60,101 bases of DNA, from NCBI GenBank assembly GCA_017546505.1, contig JAFYWV010000120.1:1-60101 (forward strand), given 5' to 3'. Of the stretch, positions 28,539-38,245 are shown in pieces; the first letter of the stretch is position 1; each line of letters begins with the position of its first letter. The notes below the pieces were generated by a model. The model searched no databases, was not told where the DNA came from, and was given only the letters and a program-made list of their open reading frames with translations. Origin of the DNA: Bacteroidaceae bacterium (lineage in GTDB: Bacteria; Bacteroidota; Bacteroidia; Bacteroidales; Bacteroidaceae). A program made the position numbers and the translations under genes.

Positions 28539-30911
28539 TCAGTTCGATTTTACCACATCGGCAGGGTTTTCCGTCGCAGCCTTCAGCGAGCGTAGCGTCA
28601 CCAACAACACAGAAACAACAGCAACAACAGCAAACACAGCAAATGGCAACCACAGTTCAAGTTCAATGCGGTTAACGAACTGCTGCAGCCACTTGTCGGC
28701 AATAATCCACGCTACCGGTGCTGCAATCATAAAGCAGATGCCGATGATTGAGAGATAGCGACGGTTGAACATTGCAACCACACCACCCACTGTTGCACCG
28801 TACACCTTACGCACGGCAATCTCACTGCGGCGGTGCTGCGTCTCGAACAGGACAATACCGAACACACCCATCAATGATATCACAACGGCAATGAGCGCAA
28901 ACATTGAAATCAGCACTGTCTGCTTCTTTGTATCACCATAAATCTTGGCAATTGTATCATCCACAAACTCAATCTCCGGGTCGTATGCATTCGGTTCAAT
29001 CCCCTTTGCTATCGAACAGATGTCACGACACACAGCCTCAACATCCACATTCCTGTTCAAGCGTACATAGAAATACCTCCTGTAATTGGATTCACCCAGG
29101 CTATAGAGCATCGTATTCACTTTTGCCTTGTTTGCACCCACAAGATTGACGTGCGGTATCACACCTACTATCTCCTCGCCATCCCACTTGTCACCTATTC
29201 CAAGACCTGTTGCTTGCGAAGTATAGTCGGTTATGAGATATCCCGGAGTTCCCTTGACAAAACCATTGCCCATTATCACAGGAATACCCAACACCTCGGG
29301 AGCGTTATGACGTACATAATGAACCTGCATCCTTATTTCCTTGCCATCTATGATTCTACCATTATACCCGTCGGATGCAAATATCTCCCAGTTAGTTGAT
29401 GTGACCGCAGCGATGTTGGGATTCTCGGCGAGTCTTTCCACAAACAGTTCGTGCTTTGTGGCAAGGTCTTCGGTTTCCACCACGAGCAGGTTCTCACGGT
29501 CAATGCCAACGTCGTAACGTATCATATATTTATACTGGATTGAGAACACCAATGCCAGAATCATAAGCACCATCGACACGATGAACTGCACGGCAACAAG
29601 CCCTGCACGCAACATACGGCCGGCCTTTGAGGATGCAAAACCCTTTTTCACCGCCATTGAAGCGTTGAAGCGTGTGATGTAGAATGCGGGATACACAGCC
29701 GCAACAACAGCCATAACCAACGCAATGAGAAGCACCAGCACCACTGCAACGATATTCTCTCCGATTGATAGTGAATAAGTCGTGTACTCACTCACCACAC
29801 TGCCGTCAATGAGCGACACTGTGCACAAAGCCACGGCAAGGGCTATCAATACAAGACCCACAGCCTCAAAGAAGAAGTTCATACGCAGTGTCCACTGCCC
29901 CGCTCCAAAGACTTTACAGATGTTTACCGAACGCATACGCACCGGCACAAGCGCCATAAAGAAGTTCACGAAGTTAATGAATGCCACAACAACAATAACA
30001 AGAGCAATGGCAAGCATTGTCATTGTCACCCCCCAAGAGCCGCAGGAATAGTCCTCATACTCCGTATTGAAATAGAACTCATCCATCGGCATCAGCCTCA
30101 CCGGCATATTGAACATTTTCTCCCTCTCCTTTTCGTCTATTTCCCGACCTGTCGCTGCAACATATTCGGCATAACGTGCCTGGTTGAATTCGTAGTGTTT
30201 CTTACTCCATAGAGCCACATAATCAGCAGGATCGGCACCCGGGCGCAGTTTAACAAAAACCGAATAGTTCCAGTTGCTATTATCCATACCAAACTCGCGG
30301 TTGTCGTTGCGGAAAGCCTCGCGACCGGCAAGGATTGTATTCTCGGGGAAATCCTTGAACAGAGCCACCACCGTGAGCGGTGTACCTGGTTTAACGTTAC
30401 CTTCGTCAAGTTTGATTATCGAGCCAATGGTAATGCCCATTGCATCGGCTGCACTCTGCGACAGTACCACAGCATCCTTCTGTTTGAAATCATCCACATT
30501 TCCGGCAATGATATCGAAAGAGAAAACATCAAGGATAGAGCTTGTACAACGCACAACAGTCATTTTATTTCTCTCATAGTTCTCACCTTCACTTTTAATC
30601 CACACAGGCACATCATCACCAAAAGGGTTCATTGATGCAATGGCCTCTACCTGGGGCAGCTCGGCAGCCGTCTCGTAACAGATAGGGTTAGGAACATTCT
30701 CCGACCATCTGCCAAAGCCCTCGAAGTATGGCGATACCATATACACCCGCTCATTATCCTTGATGACCTTGTTGAATGTCATTGAACTGTACACCTGAGA
30801 CATTATTATGTAGAAAGCAGCAAACGCCAATGCAAGACCTGCAATATTCAAAAGCGAAGCAACCTTGTAGCGCTTCAATGTTGTCAAAAAATTATTCAAT
30901 GCTATTTTCAT
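28539..30911 (-). CDS. FtsX/MacB-type ABC transporter permease (third of locus)
   Basis: 790 residues from MKIALNNFLTTLKRYKVASL. Duplicated FtsX architecture: one N-terminal membrane helix, a large extracytoplasmic MacB-PCD-like domain, three helices (around TMLAIALVIVVVAFINF), then a second helix, second soluble domain and three final helices ending with RSLKAATENPADVVKSN. The paired FGIVLFETQHRRSEIAVRKVYGAT motif, the coupling region to the ATPase, is conserved. The frame extends upstream to 31145 over the previous gene, but the ATG at 30911, 14 nt after that gene's stop, gives the family N-terminus. Probably works with the ATPase at 33590 and the TolC/HlyD proteins. Confidence 0.9.
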   Translation of the reverse strand: MKIALNNFLTTLKRYKVASLLNIAGLALAFAAFYIIMSQVYSSMTFNKVIKDNERVYMVSPYFEGFGRWSENVPNPICYETAAELPQVEAIASMNPFGDDVPVWIKSEGENYERNKMTVVRCTSSILDVFSFDIIAGNVDDFKQKDAVVLSQSAADAMGITIGSIIKLDEGNVKPGTPLTVVALFKDFPENTILAGREAFRNDNREFGMDNSNWNYSVFVKLRPGADPADYVALWSKKHYEFNQARYAEYVAATGREIDEKEREKMFNMPVRLMPMDEFYFNTEYEDYSCGSWGVTMTMLAIALVIVVVAFINFVNFFMALVPVRMRSVNICKVFGAGQWTLRMNFFFEAVGLVLIALAVALCTVSLIDGSVVSEYTTYSLSIGENIVAVVLVLLIALVMAVVAAVYPAFYITRFNASMAVKKGFASSKAGRMLRAGLVAVQFIVSMVLMILALVFSIQYKYMIRYDVGIDRENLLVVETEDLATKHELFVERLAENPNIAAVTSTNWEIFASDGYNGRIIDGKEIRMQVHYVRHNAPEVLGIPVIMGNGFVKGTPGYLITDYTSQATGLGIGDKWDGEEIVGVIPHVNLVGANKAKVNTMLYSLGESNYRRYFYVRLNRNVDVEAVCRDICSIAKGIEPNAYDPEIEFVDDTIAKIYGDTKKQTVLISMFALIAVVISLMGVFGIVLFETQHRRSEIAVRKVYGATVGGVVAMFNRRYLSIIGICFMIAAPVAWIIADKWLQQFVNRIELELWLPFAVFAVVAVVSVLLVTLRSLKAATENPADVVKSN

Positions 30912-30925
30912 CGTGTTTTGTTTTA

Positions 30926-33247
30926 TCAATTGTTCTTTTTTATCGTATCGACAGGGTTGGCATTTGCGGCACGCAATGAGAGCAACAACTGCACTGCATA
31001 TACCACAGCCAGAACAAGCAATACACCGACGATGTATATCCACAGTGGAACGTCGCAACGCATCTGTGCAAGCGTTGAAAGCCACTCCCTGTTCCACCAC
31101 ACCGCCAATGCTATGCCGCACACAGCCGCAGGCAACACCATCCACAACAGGCGCACACCAAGAAGAGCAAGAACCTCACCGACCCTTGCACCGCACACCC
31201 TGCGTACAGCAATCTCCTTACTGCGGCGCACCATCTCGCCCTGTATGTAGCCAATGAGACCAATCAGAGCAATGAGCAGTACAACTACAGCCACAACCAC
31301 CATTCCGTTTCGCATTGCCCTGACATCGGCAAAAGTGTGTTCAACCCAATCGCGATAATATATCAGTTTGTGTTTGAAATACCCGTCAGAGACTGATGAC
31401 ACAGCCTCATCGAGCACCTTTACATTCTCGGCATTCACATCGTCAAGCAGAATATTATACAGAACCACAGCATTGTACTCGGGAGCCATATCGCTTATAT
31501 AAGGCACTGTGTGCATCACAATCGGCTCTACAACACCGGTGCTCATCATACGGAAATCGGCAACAACACCCACAATTTCAAAACTTTTCCCCGAGCCGTC
31601 GTAGATTATCTTTCCGATAGGCGAATCCTCCCAACCGCGCATCTCAACATACTTCTCGTTCACAATAACTTTGTCGGCAACATCTGTGGCGAAGAAATTT
31701 CGACCTTGGGCAATCTCCATTTGCATAGAAGGGATATAGTTATGGTCTATAATATCCCATCGGCAGCTGAAGAGCAGGTTTCCTTGTTCATCGACACAAG
31801 GCATTCCCGAATAGCCTTCGAGAGGAGACTGCGCAGACATCCCCGCATTCTCCACAAATGGCAGTGAACGCAACTTGTCGGCAATGAAACAGGCATCCCC
31901 GATTTTTGTAGATAGCTGTGCAGCCATAAGTCTGTCGAATTTATAGCCATAATCGGCAGTAACAACGTATGATGCCTGTTTGGCGGTGACCAACAGGAAT
32001 ATCACCACAGCAACAGTTGCAGCCACCTGCACAAAGAGCAGTGTCTTTTTCCACCAGGCACGGTTGTCACCGCCACGACGGAAAGCATAGTCTATGCTCA
32101 CAAGCGAGAACAACACTGCCGGTATTATGCCGGCCACTGCAAAGCCAACAAGGCACACAAGAAGCGGTATCCAAATACGTTGCAATGCAAAAAGATCGGC
32201 TACGTTGTATCCCAACAGTGCGAATACCTCGCCACGCAGACAACATATTACAACTGCAGCAACAACCACCGATGCGGCAAGCAACAGCACGGTCTCTACC
32301 AGCAGCATACCGAACACACCGGCACGCGAGGCTCCGTTGCACTTCATTGTGGCAATGGTGCGGCTGCGCTTTGCAAGAGCCGAAATTGTGAGCAGTACGT
32401 AATTGAGGCAAGCCACGACAAGGGCAATGAAAGCAATTGTTGCATAGAGTGCCTGCATCTGCTTCACATCACTGCCAACATATATGGTCGATGTCAAAGG
32501 AGCAAAATAAAATGTCTTCTGCCACTCCTTGCAATGCTCGGCTATACTATGTTTCTCAAGAAACGCAGGTATGGCGGCCTCAACCTCGGCAATGTCGGCA
32601 CCGGGACGCAGTTTTATGAATGTAGAGTAACTGTCCTGTCCGGTCCATACCTCATCGTCACTATCATAGGGAAGATATTCAAGAATATCGAAATCACCTA
32701 TTGACTGGTTTGCAGGCGGTGTCGCGAACACACCGGCAACAACCATAAGCCCCAGTTTTTTGCCCAATGGGTCCTCATCACCGAAATATTTTTTAGCAAG
32801 CCGCTCAGAAATCATCACCTCACCGGCAGCAGCACCATCGCTACTGAGAATGCGGTGGGCATCGCCACTTATTACCCCAAAGTCGAGGACATCAAAAAAT
32901 GAGCTGTTTGTTTCCAAAGCCTTTGCCGTCATCAAATTGTCGGTGGTGCCGAAAATTTTTTCCACTTCAATAAAATGCACTGCTGCCTCTATCTGTGGCA
33001 TATCAGCGACAAGATTAGGAGCCAGCGGCCTTACCTGCTTATCGGAAATGCCGAACTGCGGCGACTTTATCCACACTTGGTATACACGCTCCTTATCGGG
33101 AAAAAAGTCATTGAACGACATATTGAACCCCACGTATGAAAATACAAGAAGCGACACCGACAAGCCCAATGACAAAGAGAGCAACCTTGCCAGTGAATTG
33201 CCGCGATTTTTGAGCAGATAGCGGAATGTGTAGTTGAATAAATGCAT
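30926..33247 (-). CDS. FtsX/MacB-type ABC transporter permease (second of locus)
   Basis: 773 residues from MHLFNYTFRYLLKNRGNSLARLL. Same duplicated FtsX layout as its two paralogues: N-terminal helix, soluble domain (VYQVWIKSPQFG ...), three helices around IAFIALVVACLNYVLL, then helix, second soluble domain and three helices ending RAANANPVDTIKKN. It diverges clearly from the other two permeases, so they are not recent duplicates. The in-frame TTG at 33256 is an alternative start. It is separated from the ATPase gene by about 340 nt containing a tandem 116-bp repeat. Confidence 0.9.
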   Translation of the reverse strand: MHLFNYTFRYLLKNRGNSLARLLSLSLGLSVSLLVFSYVGFNMSFNDFFPDKERVYQVWIKSPQFGISDKQVRPLAPNLVADMPQIEAAVHFIEVEKIFGTTDNLMTAKALETNSSFFDVLDFGVISGDAHRILSSDGAAAGEVMISERLAKKYFGDEDPLGKKLGLMVVAGVFATPPANQSIGDFDILEYLPYDSDDEVWTGQDSYSTFIKLRPGADIAEVEAAIPAFLEKHSIAEHCKEWQKTFYFAPLTSTIYVGSDVKQMQALYATIAFIALVVACLNYVLLTISALAKRSRTIATMKCNGASRAGVFGMLLVETVLLLAASVVVAAVVICCLRGEVFALLGYNVADLFALQRIWIPLLVCLVGFAVAGIIPAVLFSLVSIDYAFRRGGDNRAWWKKTLLFVQVAATVAVVIFLLVTAKQASYVVTADYGYKFDRLMAAQLSTKIGDACFIADKLRSLPFVENAGMSAQSPLEGYSGMPCVDEQGNLLFSCRWDIIDHNYIPSMQMEIAQGRNFFATDVADKVIVNEKYVEMRGWEDSPIGKIIYDGSGKSFEIVGVVADFRMMSTGVVEPIVMHTVPYISDMAPEYNAVVLYNILLDDVNAENVKVLDEAVSSVSDGYFKHKLIYYRDWVEHTFADVRAMRNGMVVVAVVVLLIALIGLIGYIQGEMVRRSKEIAVRRVCGARVGEVLALLGVRLLWMVLPAAVCGIALAVWWNREWLSTLAQMRCDVPLWIYIVGVLLVLAVVYAVQLLLSLRAANANPVDTIKKNN

Positions 33248-33350
33248 ATAATCCAATTAGATTGTTTTAAAGTATCAAAGACAAGGCAAAGGCAGTAATG
33301 CCTGCAAGAGTGCTAAAGAGCAAGCACACTGCGCATTTGCCTGTCATTCC

Positions 33351-33576
33351 TTAAAATCGTTGTAGCGAGGCAAAGACAAGGCTTGCGAAGTTGCGAGGAG
33401 CGCAGTTTACTGTGCGTAAATGAGCACCACAGCAACGAGCGTAACGCTGTATTTGCCCGACATCCCTTAAAATCATTGTAGCGAGGCAAAGACAAGGCTT
33501 GCGAAGTTGCGAGGAGCGCAGTTTACTGAGCGTAAATGAGCACCACAGCAACGAGCGTAACGCTGTATTTGCCCGG
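33351..33576. repeat. Two tandem copies of a 116-bp intergenic repeat
   Basis: Unit 1 is 33351-33466 and unit 2 is 33467-33576. They are almost identical, starting TTAAAATC and ending CTGTATTTGCCCG. A degenerate, partly similar copy precedes them (about 33264-33350). The unit is rich in short inverted segments (GCAAAGACAAGGCTTGCG, GAGCGCAGTTTACTGTGCG). The ORFs seen across it are shadows that repeat with the unit. The 342-nt gap between the second permease and the ATPase contains nothing else. Confidence 0.85.
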
Positions 33577-33589
33577 TACAATGATTTTA

Positions 33590-34270
33590 TTACAATTTGT
33601 TAGCCACGTCGGTCACTATCTGTCCATCGAAGAGACAGATGGTGCGCGATGCGAACTGTGCATCGTGCTGTGAGTGCGTAACCATAATTATTGTGGTTCC
33701 CTCACGGTTGAGTTCCTGCAATAACGCCATAACCTCCTGGCCGTTCTTTGAGTCAAGGTTACCCGTAGGCTCATCTGCAAGCACCAGTTTCGGGTTGGAG
33801 ACCACCGCACGTGCTATTGCCACGCGCTGCTGCTGTCCACCCGACAGCTGCTGTGGAAAATGGCCTGCACGATGCGAGATGTTCATACGGTCGAGTATCT
33901 CATTCACACGTTTCTTGCGCTCCGATGCCTTCACGCCCATATACACAAGCGGCAGTTCTACATTCTCAAAGACAGTCATCTCATCAATGAGGTTGAACGA
34001 TTGAAAGACGAAACCGAGATTACCTTTACGGAACTGTGTACGCTCCTTCTCGCGCAAACTGCCCACCTCGCTGCCAAGCAGGTGGTAGCTACCACTTGTG
34101 GGGTTATCGAGCAGACCAAGAATGTTGAGCAACGTTGATTTTCCGCAACCCGAAGGACCCATCACAGCAACGAATTCGCCCTCCTTAACTTCGAATGATA
34201 CACCACCCAGAGCAATTGTCTCCACTTCCTCTGTAAAAAAACTCTTTTTCAAATTTTCTACTTTAAGCAT
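33590..34270 (-). CDS. MacB/LolD-type ABC transporter ATPase
   Basis: 226 residues, the length of stand-alone MacB/LolD ATPases. Walker A GPSGCGKST (about 39-47), Q-loop region GFVFQSFNL, signature LSGGQQQRVAIARA, Walker B LVLADEPTGNLD and the H-loop MVTHSQHD. It powers the FtsX-type permeases on either side: the first permease gene ends 40 nt upstream, the second begins 342 nt downstream. In MacB-type systems ATP use drives substrate through the periplasm to TolC rather than across the inner membrane. Confidence 0.95.
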   Translation of the reverse strand: MLKVENLKKSFFTEEVETIALGGVSFEVKEGEFVAVMGPSGCGKSTLLNILGLLDNPTSGSYHLLGSEVGSLREKERTQFRKGNLGFVFQSFNLIDEMTVFENVELPLVYMGVKASERKKRVNEILDRMNISHRAGHFPQQLSGGQQQRVAIARAVVSNPKLVLADEPTGNLDSKNGQEVMALLQELNREGTTIIMVTHSQHDAQFASRTICLFDGQIVTDVANKL

Positions 34271-34310
34271 AATTGTATTGTTTTAATTGATTGATATTTT
34301 GTTTATTGTT

Positions 34311-36755
34311 TTATTTGTTTATTGCATCCACAGGATTGTCATTTGCAGCCTTGTAGGCGCGTGCCGTCACTGTTGCAACCGTTATGGCGACCACTATGGC
34401 AATTGCAAGCAGACAGACCCAGACTGCCATCGTTGCACGGTAGGCGAACTGCTGCATCCAACGGTCAATCACAAGATAGCTCACAGGCACTGCCACAAGC
34501 GAGCATATTGCAACGATGCGCAGATACATTATATTGAACATTCTGAGGATTGAAGCCACCGATGAACCGTGTACACGGCGTATGCCAATCTCCTTGCGGC
34601 GATATTGGGTTTCAAAGAGCACCAGGCCGAAGACGCCAATCACAGATATAAGTATAGAAAGCATTGTAAACAGGGTGATGAGTGACGAGAGTTTCTCCTC
34701 TTTTTGATACTGCTGTTCAAGCTCTGCATCAAAGAGTGCCACATCGTAGCTGTCAGCGGGGGCACTTGGTGCATACTCGGCAATAGTCTGCATAATATAC
34801 TGCTTTACAGCCTGAATATCGGCACCGGCTGCCGTACGCACATACAGATGTTCGCAAACCCTCCAAGGGTATTTACCGAATATGTAGAACGCAAATGGTT
34901 CAATGTTGTACTGCATAGGGCGATAGTTGAAATCACGGCATATACCAACCACATCGGCATCGGAGCGGTGCCCGGGTATCTTGTCACCAACCTTAATGCC
35001 CACTTTGTGTGCAGCGTCCTCGTTGAAAATGAAAACTCCATTGACACTTGCCTCGTCACTATTGCAGAAATCCCTTCCATCAACAATGTCAATCTTCATT
35101 AGCTGCAGAAAATCCCACGAAACAGGATACACATTGAAGTATATCCCCTTGCCGTCGACATTACGCCCCCACTGCATTCTCGAAGGTGTCACAAGCGAGC
35201 CGTTGGCAAAAGCAACATCAACAATTGCCGGGTTCTGTGTAAGGCTCTCGGCAAAAGCGTCGCGCCTCACCTGTGACAATCCGTTCTCAATATCAAAGGA
35301 CTCGAACACAGTCTCGGCCGGCAGTTTGTCGACTACAAGAAGATTCTCCTTATCAAAGCCCATATCGTAACCGAGCATAAACTCTCGTTGGCGGTGTATG
35401 AAGAGTGAGCATATAATGAGTGTGACAGAGATGAAATACTGCACAGCGACGAGTGTGTAGCGCAAGCGGCGGCCGGGAGCCGATGCCTGGAAGCCCAATA
35501 TAACCATTGCCGGCGAGAAGCGGGTAATGTAGAATGCCGGATATATGCTTGCCACAACACCCGCCAATATTGCCACAACGACAACAATGACGGCAATATA
35601 CCAATTCTCGCTGAAGGAGATTGATGTAGAGAGTTGGTTGACCAGCGGTGTCTCGGCAAACAGCCCGACAAAAACGGCTGCAACGGCAAGGGCTGTAGCT
35701 ACAAGCCCCACGGCTTCGATAATAAAGTTAAGGCGCAGCCTCAATGTCGATGCACCAAAGACCTTGTATGTATTTATTGCCTTTATTCGCACAGGAATGA
35801 GCGCAAAGAAAAAGTTTACAAAGTTTATCATTGCAATGAGAATTATGAGCACAGCTATTGCAATGAAAGTATATGTAGTCAATCTGTTGCCCACCTCGTG
35901 ATAAGCAGTACTTACATCACTCGAGAAATAGAGCCCTGTCAACGGATTCAGGCGCGGAGTGGCCATTTCAATGTATTGCTCAACGGTTTCTTCATCAGCA
36001 TACAATTCGTGCTCGACATTGAGCAAACGAAGCAAAGACTCCTTCATTTTCTCAACGACAGCATCGGGTGATGCGCCATCGGCCAACTGTATGAAATAAG
36101 GATTGTTCCAGTTATTGGGGTTTTCATTCTCCTGCTCCACCAACATACCACCCCATCCGTCTGTTCCGTCAAGAATACTTGGCGATGGTGTATCCTTGCA
36201 TATAGCGACCACTGTAGCAGTTGCGTTCTCCTCATTTGCATCGCGGCCGTAACACAGTACATCACCGACAGAGAGGTTGAACCTTTTTGCAACAGACTCT
36301 TTCAGAACCAGATTATAATGGTCTGTTACGTTTTCAAGTGAACCCTCAATTACTTCTATACCGAGAATTTCCAGTCCGCGGTGCTCAGCTTCACACAGGT
36401 TCAACTCGATATTATCAATGCGGTCGTCCAACTTTCTCGAATAAACGGAATTTATATTGAAATGTCCGGTAGGTGTTATTGTGGCACTCTTTTCAATCTC
36501 GGGAATATCCTTGCAAAGGTCGTCGGGCAACTGACGAGCCCAAGTGATATCCCAATACCCCTTCTCGCTCCAGTTTGGATGTTCAAGGCGGTAGATGTTA
36601 CGGGCATTGGGTATGCCTTTGTTGTAAGACAGGTCATAGTTTACCTGTACCATTATCAGATACACCGCAGCAAAGGCCAATGCCATTCCAAGAATGTTGA
36701 GCACCGACGATGTGGTGTAACGCTTCAGCAATGTTATGAAATTCTTTATATACAT
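34311..36755 (-). CDS. FtsX/MacB-type ABC transporter permease (first of locus)
   Basis: 814 residues. N-terminal MYIKNFITLLKRYTTSSVLNILGMALAFAAVYLIMVQV is the first helix (pattern shared with the third permease, LKRYxxxSxLNIxGxALAFAA); then a soluble domain, three helices around TFIAIAVLIILIAMINFVNF, a fourth helix, second soluble domain and three final helices ending RAYKAANDNPVDAINK. The coupling motif FGLVLFETQYRRKEIGIRRVHGSS occurs near the C-terminus. The 184-nt gap before the HlyD gene has no clear promoter. Confidence 0.9.
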   Translation of the reverse strand: MYIKNFITLLKRYTTSSVLNILGMALAFAAVYLIMVQVNYDLSYNKGIPNARNIYRLEHPNWSEKGYWDITWARQLPDDLCKDIPEIEKSATITPTGHFNINSVYSRKLDDRIDNIELNLCEAEHRGLEILGIEVIEGSLENVTDHYNLVLKESVAKRFNLSVGDVLCYGRDANEENATATVVAICKDTPSPSILDGTDGWGGMLVEQENENPNNWNNPYFIQLADGASPDAVVEKMKESLLRLLNVEHELYADEETVEQYIEMATPRLNPLTGLYFSSDVSTAYHEVGNRLTTYTFIAIAVLIILIAMINFVNFFFALIPVRIKAINTYKVFGASTLRLRLNFIIEAVGLVATALAVAAVFVGLFAETPLVNQLSTSISFSENWYIAVIVVVVAILAGVVASIYPAFYITRFSPAMVILGFQASAPGRRLRYTLVAVQYFISVTLIICSLFIHRQREFMLGYDMGFDKENLLVVDKLPAETVFESFDIENGLSQVRRDAFAESLTQNPAIVDVAFANGSLVTPSRMQWGRNVDGKGIYFNVYPVSWDFLQLMKIDIVDGRDFCNSDEASVNGVFIFNEDAAHKVGIKVGDKIPGHRSDADVVGICRDFNYRPMQYNIEPFAFYIFGKYPWRVCEHLYVRTAAGADIQAVKQYIMQTIAEYAPSAPADSYDVALFDAELEQQYQKEEKLSSLITLFTMLSILISVIGVFGLVLFETQYRRKEIGIRRVHGSSVASILRMFNIMYLRIVAICSLVAVPVSYLVIDRWMQQFAYRATMAVWVCLLAIAIVVAITVATVTARAYKAANDNPVDAINK

Positions 36756-36939
36756 TTTTATTGTTAATTTATATGATTAAAAAACAAATATTATTGTTTG
36801 ATAAATCCCTCTTTGTCATATCGAACAAACGTGAGATATCTCAGTTCCTTTTTGAGATTCATCACATAAAGTTCGGAATGAACACTATCTTACGAATCTA
36901 CTATTGTATTTTAAGTTTTCCGTTTTAACCTTTAACTTT

Positions 36940-38208
36940 TTACCTATCACCTTTTAAAACAAGCTCTTCGTTGTCGCCGAAATTGTCATACGACGAAGTT
37001 ATCACCTTCTCACCCGGTGCAAGGCCATCGAGTACCTCATAGAACCTTGGATTCTGGCGGCCTATGCGAATCTCTCGTCGGTAGGCCTTTTTGCCCGTTG
37101 CATCGACAACATATATCCAACGACCACCGGTCTTCTGGAAAAAGGCACCACGCGGTATATAAACAGCCTCAACCGGCTGTCCCAGTTGCAGATTAAGGTT
37201 GTATGTCTGGCCGGAGCGGATATTGTCGGGCAATTCACCGGCAAATGTGAGGTCGACCTTGAATTTTCCCTCTCGCACCTCGGGGTATACCTTGCGCAGC
37301 AACATATCGTAGTTATTGTCGCGACGTACAAACGAGGCTGTAAGACCGGTTGCTACACGGTCAATGTAGTGTTCATCGACCATAGCTGTCACCTTATAGG
37401 CTGAAAGGTCATTTATTTGTCCGATGGCGCTTCCTTGCGAGAGTGTCTGTCCAAGCACCACGTTGAGCATACCCACCTCGCCATCAATGGGAGCCTTTAC
37501 CTTGAGATTACCGACACGCTCACGGATGAGCTGCATATTCAGCTGCATAGAGCGCAGGTTCTCATCGAGTTGTGCCACCTGTACGGTGCGGTAGAGCGAG
37601 TCCTGTTTCTGACGTTCACCGACAAGAGAGCGACGCGCCACAGCGAGTTCATAATCCTCCTTTGACTGCAAGTAGACCTCGCGCGAAATGAGTTCACTCT
37701 CATACAGTTCACGGTTCTGCTCAAAGGCACGCCGTTTGCGGGTTACATCAAGGTCCAGTTGCAACATCTCCTGGCGTAGTGCAAGACGCTCCTGTTCCAT
37801 TGAGATGAGTGTGTTGCGCAGGATGTTCTGTTTCTCGGCCAGGTCGGCCTCGGACTGCAAAATCTGCATCGAGAGCTGTTTATTTGTCATCTCAAGAATC
37901 ACATCCCCGGCTTTCACGGTTGTTCCCTCCTCGGCAACAATGCGCTCCACCACTCCGCTCTCCAATGGCGATAGTTGCATAGTCGTTATTGGCTGTACAA
38001 TACCGTTGAGAGTGGCATAATCGTTGAACTCGCCCTGCTCCACTGCCGAAACAACTATCGTTGCTGTGTTCACACGAAGCGTGGTGGTGTTCTTTTTGAG
38101 CAGCAGCCAAGCTACAAGCACCAACAGGAGTGCTCCAAAGATGTAAGGCAGACTCTTCTTACTTAGAATGGCGCGCCATCCCTTTTTCTGTTCCAATTTT
38201 ATATCCAT
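36940..38208 (-). CDS. MacA/HlyD-family periplasmic adaptor
   Basis: 422 residues. A single N-terminal membrane helix (about 22-40, LPYIFGALLLVLVAWLLL), a biotinyl-lipoyl half-motif (LSPLESGVVERIVAEEGTTVKAGDVILEM), a long alpha-hairpin (about 110-215), the second lipoyl half (LKVKAPIDGEVGMLNV), a beta-barrel domain and a membrane-proximal domain (GAFFQKTGGRWIYVVDATGKKAYRREIRIG). It bridges the inner-membrane permease and the TolC protein encoded 37 nt upstream. Position and length fit MacA-type adaptors of Bacteroidetes. Confidence 0.92.
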   Translation of the reverse strand: MDIKLEQKKGWRAILSKKSLPYIFGALLLVLVAWLLLKKNTTTLRVNTATIVVSAVEQGEFNDYATLNGIVQPITTMQLSPLESGVVERIVAEEGTTVKAGDVILEMTNKQLSMQILQSEADLAEKQNILRNTLISMEQERLALRQEMLQLDLDVTRKRRAFEQNRELYESELISREVYLQSKEDYELAVARRSLVGERQKQDSLYRTVQVAQLDENLRSMQLNMQLIRERVGNLKVKAPIDGEVGMLNVVLGQTLSQGSAIGQINDLSAYKVTAMVDEHYIDRVATGLTASFVRRDNNYDMLLRKVYPEVREGKFKVDLTFAGELPDNIRSGQTYNLNLQLGQPVEAVYIPRGAFFQKTGGRWIYVVDATGKKAYRREIRIGRQNPRFYEVLDGLAPGEKVITSSYDNFGDNEELVLKGDR

Positions 38209-38245
38209 AGTTTCAAATTAATTATTTTCAATATCACCTTATGTT

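Noticed and set aside
33351-33576. Possible CRISPR array
   Set aside because: Units are 116 bp, adjacent and without unique spacers; no cas genes. No CRISPR array was seen anywhere in the window.
33313-33581. Two similar minus-strand frames (60 and 76 residues)
   Set aside because: They are readings of the 116-bp tandem repeat and not proteins.
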